In this document: positions 23,605 through 27,296 of the stretch, piece after piece
Numbering within the stretch: position 1 is the first letter of the stretch
Layout of the letters: every line of letters starts with the position of its first letter
DNA from: a virus
Virus record (IMG/VR): IMGVR_UViG_3300020478_000050
Coordinates: 1 to 27,296 of that record
Reading direction: 5' to 3' (one strand)
Length of the DNA stretch: 27,296 nucleotides
Program-made: the position numbers and the translations under genes
Notes under the pieces: model-generated
Database searches by the model: none
Seen by the model: only the letters and a program-made list of their open reading frames with translations
Told to the model about the DNA's origin: nothing

Positions 23605-24660
23605 ATGTCTGAAGCTATTGAGAACCTGGAAGAAAACCAAGTTACGGCGAATGCCAAAGCTGGCGATAAAGCCCAGAATAAACTAGAGAATGACGGAAGT
23701 CGTCTCGGCGGTGCACAAGATCTTGGTGGACCTACACCATTTAACAGTAAGCCCACTGATGATTCCAACAAGTATAAGACTGGTGGTGGACCAACCGCAA
23801 CGCCCCCTAAGACAAAACCTTCCAATGCTTCTGCACAGAAGGCAGAGTTTTCTGACAAGGGTGATGTCAAAGCAGGTCATGAACCTGAAGGAGAGGTGAT
23901 TGCTGAAACCGAAGCTCCAGAAGAAGAAGTAGTAGAGAAGATTGAGATCGATCTATCTGCTGACGTTGCTGCTCTAACAGAAGGAGAGGATCTTTCTGAA
24001 GAGTTTAAAGAGAAAGCAGCTACAATCTTCGAAGCAGCAGTTGTTTCTAAGATAAACGAAGAACTAGAGCGTATGCATACTGATTACGCCAAGGTTCTAG
24101 AAGAAGAAATTGAGCAAGTTAAGTCTGAGCTCGCAGAGAAAGTTGACGAGACTCTTAAGTACCACGTAGACCAGTGGGTTAAGAATAACGAACTCGCAAT
24201 TGAGCACGGAATTAAAACTGAAATGGCAGAGAGTGTCATGGCAGGTCTCAAGCAAGTTTTTGTCGAGAATTTCATTGATCTTCCCGACGAGAAAGTTGAC
24301 TTAGTTGATGAAATGACTGAGCAACTCGATACTATGGAGAAAAAACTCAACGAACAGATCGAAGAAAACGTTGGTCTCTCAAAAGAGGTCGGCGGCTATA
24401 TTAAGAATGGGATTGTGAGCGAGCTGAGTGAGGGATTAAGTCTCTCCCAGAAAGAGAAACTGCAATCACTTGCAGAAGCTGTTGAGTTTGAGAATGAGGA
24501 GCAGTTTAGAGAGAAAGTTGCAACACTACGTGAGTCGTACTTCTCTACCAAGCCTGAGTCCAAGACTGTGACTGAGGATGTACAAGTAGAAGCACAAGCA
24601 AGTGTAGGTTCAGCTATGGAAGGGTACGTAAGTGCTCTGTCTCGCTGGTCCAATAAGTGA
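23605..24660 (+). CDS. 22: Prohead core scaffold protein gp22
   Basis: This 351-residue scaffold guides capsid assembly and is then degraded by gp21. The N-terminal ~100 residues are a low-complexity, Gly/Pro/Thr-rich extension (GGAQDLGGPTPFNSKPTDDS is typical of cyanophage gp22). The rest is acidic and strongly helical, with long coiled-coil stretches (EELERMHTDYAKVLEEEIEQ, then ELAEKVDETLKYHVDQWVKN). The helical region ends with SALSRWSNK, a family-like C-terminus. It sits between gp21 and gp23 as in T4, with its own late promoter. Confidence 0.92.
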   Translation: MSEAIENLEENQVTANAKAGDKAQNKLENDGSRLGGAQDLGGPTPFNSKPTDDSNKYKTGGGPTATPPKTKPSNASAQKAEFSDKGDVKAGHEPEGEVIAETEAPEEEVVEKIEIDLSADVAALTEGEDLSEEFKEKAATIFEAAVVSKINEELERMHTDYAKVLEEEIEQVKSELAEKVDETLKYHVDQWVKNNELAIEHGIKTEMAESVMAGLKQVFVENFIDLPDEKVDLVDEMTEQLDTMEKKLNEQIEENVGLSKEVGGYIKNGIVSELSEGLSLSQKEKLQSLAEAVEFENEEQFREKVATLRESYFSTKPESKTVTEDVQVEAQASVGSAMEGYVSALSRWSNK

Positions 24661-24695
24661 TAATAGCAAACCAAATTTCCTAAGAGAAAAACGCA

Positions 24696-26045
24696 ATGTT
24701 TAATTCAGAATCATTGCAGGAAAAGTGGGAACCCATTCTAGAGCATTCCGAGATCGATGGGATCAAGGACAAGTATAGAAAGGCCGTTACCTCCGTCCTG
24801 TTAGAAAACCAAGAAAGATTCCTCAAGGAGGAGGCTGGCGTTCTTAACGAAGCTGCTCCTACCATGAGTGCAGGTACTGCTGGATTCAGTGGTTCCTCCA
24901 CCGCTACAGGTCCTGTTGCTGGTTTCGACCCAGTTTTGATTAGTCTAATCCGACGCTCAATGCCTAAGCTTATTGCTTATGACATTGCTGGTGTTCAGCC
25001 TATGACTGGTCCTACTGGATTGATCTTCGCAATGAGATCACGCTACGGTACAACCAGAACAGGTACTTCCAACGAAGCATTCTACAACGAAGCAGATACA
25101 GAGTTCTCAGCAGAGAACGCAGCAAGCGATCTAGGTCGTACTGCACAGTCTGGATCTAACCCAGGTCTGCTAAACGCTTCTGGAACCTACAATACTTCAG
25201 ACGGCATGCCAACGGCAGAGGCTGAAGCACTAGGTGACGCTGCTGGAAACCAGTTCGCTGAAATGAACTTCAGCATTGAGAAGGTAACAGTGACCGCTAA
25301 GTCACGTGCCCTCAAAGCTGAGTACAGTTTAGAATTGGCTCAAGACCTTAAGGCAGTTCACGGACTAGACGCTGAGTCTGAACTCGCAAACATCCTCTCA
25401 ACAGAGGTACTTGCTGAGATCAACCGTGAAGTTGTAAGAACTGTTTACAAGATCGCACGTCCAGGTGCTCAGAATAACACAGCAACCGCTGGTATTTTCG
25501 ACCTCGACGTTGACTCCAATGGTAGATGGTCAGTTGAGAAGTTTAAGGGTCTACTCTTTAACATCGAAAGAGACATGAACGCAATCGGGCATGAAACTCG
25601 TCGTGGAAAGGGTAACATCTTGATCTGCTCTGCTGATGTTGCTTCTGCACTATCAATGGCTGGCGTTCTTGATTACACTCCTGCTCTTGCTGGTAACAGC
25701 AACTTGCTTCCAGATGACAACAGCAGCACACTTGCTGGAACTCTGAACGGACGCATCAAGGTCTATGTTGACCCTTACTCTGCTAACGTAAGTGACCGTC
25801 ACTTCTACGTTGCTGGATACAAAGGTTCTTCTGCCTATGACGCTGGACTGTTTTACTGCCCATACGTTCCACTACAGATGGTTCGTGCTGTTGGTCAGGA
25901 CACCTTCCAACCAAAAATTGGCTTTAAGACTCGTTATGGCATGGTTGCCAACCCATTCGCTGAGGGAACTGCTCAGGGAAGCGGTGCTCTTACTGCTAAT
26001 GCAAACCGTTATTACAGACGTGTTCTTGTTGACAACCTTATGTAA
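24696..26045 (+). CDS. 23: Major capsid protein gp23
   Basis: This 449-residue HK97-fold protein forms the hexamers of the head. Diagnostic cyanophage stretches include SLIRRSMPKLIAYDIAGVQP, TGPTGLIFAMRSRYG, LKAEYSLELAQDLKAVHGLD and CPYVPLQMVRAVGQDTFQPK. The N-terminal ~52 residues form the propeptide: GVLNE-AAPTM contains a hydrophobic-x-Glu site, so gp21 should cut after Glu52. The start ATG follows AAGAG. No strong late octamer is visible in the 35 nt after gp22, so it probably reads from the gp22 promoter. A strong terminator follows 26 nt after the stop. This is the best gene here for placing the phage among cyanomyoviruses. Confidence 0.97.
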   Translation: MFNSESLQEKWEPILEHSEIDGIKDKYRKAVTSVLLENQERFLKEEAGVLNEAAPTMSAGTAGFSGSSTATGPVAGFDPVLISLIRRSMPKLIAYDIAGVQPMTGPTGLIFAMRSRYGTTRTGTSNEAFYNEADTEFSAENAASDLGRTAQSGSNPGLLNASGTYNTSDGMPTAEAEALGDAAGNQFAEMNFSIEKVTVTAKSRALKAEYSLELAQDLKAVHGLDAESELANILSTEVLAEINREVVRTVYKIARPGAQNNTATAGIFDLDVDSNGRWSVEKFKGLLFNIERDMNAIGHETRRGKGNILICSADVASALSMAGVLDYTPALAGNSNLLPDDNSSTLAGTLNGRIKVYVDPYSANVSDRHFYVAGYKGSSAYDAGLFYCPYVPLQMVRAVGQDTFQPKIGFKTRYGMVANPFAEGTAQGSGALTANANRYYRRVLVDNLM

Positions 26046-26071
26046 GGTTATGCTCATACAAGCAATTAAAG

Positions 26072-26094
26072 AGACCCCTGCGGGGGTCTTTTTT
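26072..26094 (+). terminator. Intrinsic terminator after gp23
   Basis: AGACCCC and GGGGTCT (7 bp, all Watson-Crick) close a TGCG loop and run directly into TTTTTT. It is the only textbook rho-independent terminator in the window, marking the end of the gp22-gp23 unit. Confidence 0.9.
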
Positions 26095-26105
26095 ATGTGC
26101 TATAC

Positions 26106-26113
26106 TATAAATA
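26106..26113 (+). promoter_or_regulatory. Late promoter after gp23 (TATAAATA)
   Basis: This perfect TATAAATA lies 12 nt past the terminator and 24 nt before the ATG at 26138. It continues CTAGGTAT, like the promoter at 12873. Confidence 0.65.
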
Positions 26114-26137
26114 CTAGGTATCATATAGGTACTGGCC

Positions 26138-26302
26138 ATGAATGGCAGACTGGACAAGGTTACAATGACCCACAAGCTCATGCGACTCAAGAATGAACTC
26201 AAAGATAAATGTGATCGTAACGAAATGGGTGAGTGGGAGTGTATAGGTGCTGAAAAGTATCTAAATAAGTCACTAGATATCCTAGACGAGTACTATATGT
26301 GA
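26138..26302 (+). CDS. 54-residue conserved cyanophage-type hypothetical protein
   Basis: It encodes MNGRLDKVTMTHKLMRLKNE, then KDKCDRNEMGEWECIGAEKY, ending DILDEYYM. This is a helical, charged small protein resembling short hypotheticals I recall from other T4-like cyanophages. It is the first gene of the transcription unit behind the late promoter at 26106. A later in-frame ATG at 26165 is possible, but the full form keeps the conserved-looking N-terminus. Function unknown. Confidence 0.6.
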   Translation: MNGRLDKVTMTHKLMRLKNELKDKCDRNEMGEWECIGAEKYLNKSLDILDEYYM

Positions 26303-26311
26303 TGAAGAATC

Positions 26312-26617
26312 ATGACACCGATAGACAACGTTTACACCAAGGAGGAAGTAGACGCTCTTATTGACGCAGCTGTCGCTGAAGCACGTGCGATAGATGAAGC
26401 ATCAATGGCTGAGCATAACTTTAAGGCGACCATCATCAGTATGATTCTTGGTTTTATTTGTCTTGCTCTATTTGTAGACGGTTTATTAAGAATTTTAGGT
26501 ATCATCCCTCCATTTATGGACTTGGATGTTAACGTAATAGATGATATAATAGAAAAGGTTGAGAGTGACGTAATGCCACTAGTCCAAAAAGGATCTAAAT
26601 ATATACCGAGGATATGA
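26312..26617 (+). CDS. 101-residue membrane protein
   Basis: An N-terminal acidic helix (YTKEEVDALIDAAVAEARAI) is followed by one strong membrane segment (about residues 40-66, TIISMILGFICLALFVDGLL and onward) and an amphipathic tail (VIDDIIEKVESDVMPLVQKG). It is not recognised. The stop overlaps the next start as ATGA. One membrane helix and a short basic tail could fit an inner-membrane accessory or a lysis-related role, but nothing specific shows this. Confidence 0.65.
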   Translation: MTPIDNVYTKEEVDALIDAAVAEARAIDEASMAEHNFKATIISMILGFICLALFVDGLLRILGIIPPFMDLDVNVIDDIIEKVESDVMPLVQKGSKYIPRI

Positions 26618-26724
26618 TTGATACTTCTCCCAGTTCTATCAGGATGTTTGCTATTTTGGTAATGGGAGTTGTATGGTTCTATCTCTTTAACCAGTGGTTA
26701 AGAGAACCAAAAGATGATGATTAA
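26614..26724 (+). CDS. 36-residue single-pass membrane microprotein
   Basis: It reads MIDTSPSSIRMFAILVMGVV, then WFYLFNQWLREPKDDD: one hydrophobic helix (about 11-26) with a charged tail. It is joined by an ATGA overlap upstream and overlaps the next gene's start by 11 nt. The couplings on both sides and the membrane-helix layout support it; function unknown. Confidence 0.5.
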   Translation: MIDTSPSSIRMFAILVMGVVWFYLFNQWLREPKDDD

Positions 26725-27046
26725 CTTTCTATTTGTAGCATGCTCATTGTACCTATTAGTACAAGCTTTTAGGTTGATGTCTGGTGCATGGAATCTTAAT
26801 ACACCTGAGATAGATCCATCTAAACCTATAGTTACTAAGAAAACTGTCACTAAACCTGTGCATCCAGAGATGGTTGACGTTAAACCAGGTGATGAGTTGA
26901 TGGGTGTAACATTTTCTCAAACCCCACCACCTAGTGCTGACCCATTACATGAGTCATTACGTAAAAGAATCACTGAATTAACTCCAGATCCATGGATAGA
27001 TGAAGATGATGATGACGGTGGAGCACCTGTACCAGCAAGGAGATAA
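26714..27046 (+). CDS. 110-residue conserved cyanophage-type protein with N-terminal membrane anchor
   Basis: A hydrophobic N-terminus (residues 2-22, INFLFVACSLYLLVQAFRLM) is followed by a proline/threonine-rich soluble part with KPVHPEMVDVKPGDELMGV and an acidic end (DEDDDDGGAPVPARR). I recall proteins with a similar HPEM...KPGDEL stretch downstream of cyanophage gp23 genes. Start may be 26714 or the adjacent ATG at 26717. Function unknown. Confidence 0.65.
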   Translation: MMINFLFVACSLYLLVQAFRLMSGAWNLNTPEIDPSKPIVTKKTVTKPVHPEMVDVKPGDELMGVTFSQTPPPSADPLHESLRKRITELTPDPWIDEDDDDGGAPVPARR

Positions 27047-27049
27047 ATA

Positions 27050-27202
27050 ATGTTAACTAAAGATGATAGGTGTAGAGTAAGCATCATAGCCTGTAAAGTA
27101 CGTCTTAACAGGGATGTTTCTCTCAAAGATATGTTATGGGCAACCGAGCTCTGTGAAGTGAGTGAACAAGCACAGGGTATATGGGATAGGACAGTTCTAT
27201 GA
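27050..27202 (+). CDS. 50-residue hypothetical protein
   Basis: It starts seven bases after AAGGAG and encodes MLTKDDRCRVSIIACKVRLN, then RDVSLKDMLWATELCEVSEQ, ending AQGIWDRTVL. It is soluble and helical, with three cysteines. The IWDRTV ending resembles small cyanophage proteins I recall. The stop overlaps the next start as ATGA, so it is coupled to the following structural gene. Confidence 0.6.
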   Translation: MLTKDDRCRVSIIACKVRLNRDVSLKDMLWATELCEVSEQAQGIWDRTVL

Positions 27203-27296
27203 CGGACAGTGGACAAAATAAGACTAGTTGGAATAGTCAGATAGAGAATAGGAACTTCCTATCACCTATCGGATTTAAGTTTGTCTTGGCAGATTT
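27199..27296 (+). CDS. Start of a virion structural protein, cut by the window end
   Basis: Thirty-two complete codons are visible: MTDSGQNKTSWNSQIENRNF, then LSPIGFKFVLAD. The NRNFLSP-GFKF motif opens a cyanomyovirus tail/baseplate structural protein family that I recall as lying downstream of gp23. The start is set by the ATGA overlap with the previous gene. The exact T4 counterpart cannot be decided from this fragment. Confidence 0.55.
   Translation, partial: MTDSGQNKTSWNSQIENRNFLSPIGFKFVLAD

Noticed and set aside
27042-27049. GATAAATA just before the ATG at 27050 as a late promoter
   Set aside because: It abuts the start codon, leaving no room for a transcript start plus the AAGGAG ribosome site; it is more likely chance overlap with the stop codon of the previous gene.

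Overview
The window is part of a T4-like cyanophage (marine cyanomyovirus) genome that most likely infects Synechococcus or Prochlorococcus. The evidence is a T4 structural gene order (gp13-14-15-16 ... gp17-18-19-20-[gp67-like]-21-22-23) combined with cyanobacterial auxiliary metabolic genes: ferredoxin (petF), plastocyanin (petE), a ferredoxin-dependent bilin reductase (pcyA) and a cyanobacterial-type orotate phosphoribosyltransferase (pyrE). Almost everything is on the + strand, tightly packed, with many ATGA or TAATG stop/start overlaps. pcyA is the only gene I accept on the - strand. These assignments come from reading the proteins; no database search was run.

Layout. 3-6401: 3' part of a very long repetitive tail-fibre-like gene whose reading frame is already open at the window edge. 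6406-9532: neck and tail-completion proteins gp13, gp14, gp15 and small terminase gp16. 9558-12485: an unrecognised virion-like protein, a large lysine-rich protein with a histone-H1-like tract, and three tiny genes, two of which begin like T4 capsid-targeting sequences. 12486-14092: the photosynthesis/bilin island (petF, a 54-aa gene, petE, and convergent pcyA). 14094-14918: a small membrane protein, a staphylococcal-nuclease-like protein and another small membrane protein. 14908-17407: large terminase gp17, pyrE and a zinc-ribbon protein. 17492-22651: tail sheath gp18, tail tube gp19, portal gp20. 22676-26045: a gp67-like prohead core protein, protease gp21, scaffold gp22 and major capsid gp23, closed by the one strong intrinsic terminator. 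26138-27296: small cyanophage-type genes, three of them with single predicted membrane helices, and the start of another structural gene.

How it works together. gp20, the gp67-like protein, gp21, gp22 and gp23 build and mature the prohead. gp16 and gp17 package DNA. gp13, gp14 and gp15 join head to tail, and gp18 and gp19 form the contractile tail. Late-type promoters (nATAAATA) precede several transcription units (9558, 12908, gp18, gp20, gp22, and the cluster after gp23). petF and pcyA have sigma70-like promoters instead, which suggests host polymerase reads them early. The phage ferredoxin could supply electrons to the phage PcyA.

The points most worth checking are: (i) pcyA runs 29 codons past its family's normal end into antisense petE; (ii) T4-like capsid-targeting motifs occur beside, and inside, an H1-like protein; (iii) small beta modules are shared between gp15 and gp18 and between gp14 and gp18; (iv) two late promoters sit inside inverted repeats. 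No tRNA, CRISPR array, insertion sequence or attachment site was seen.
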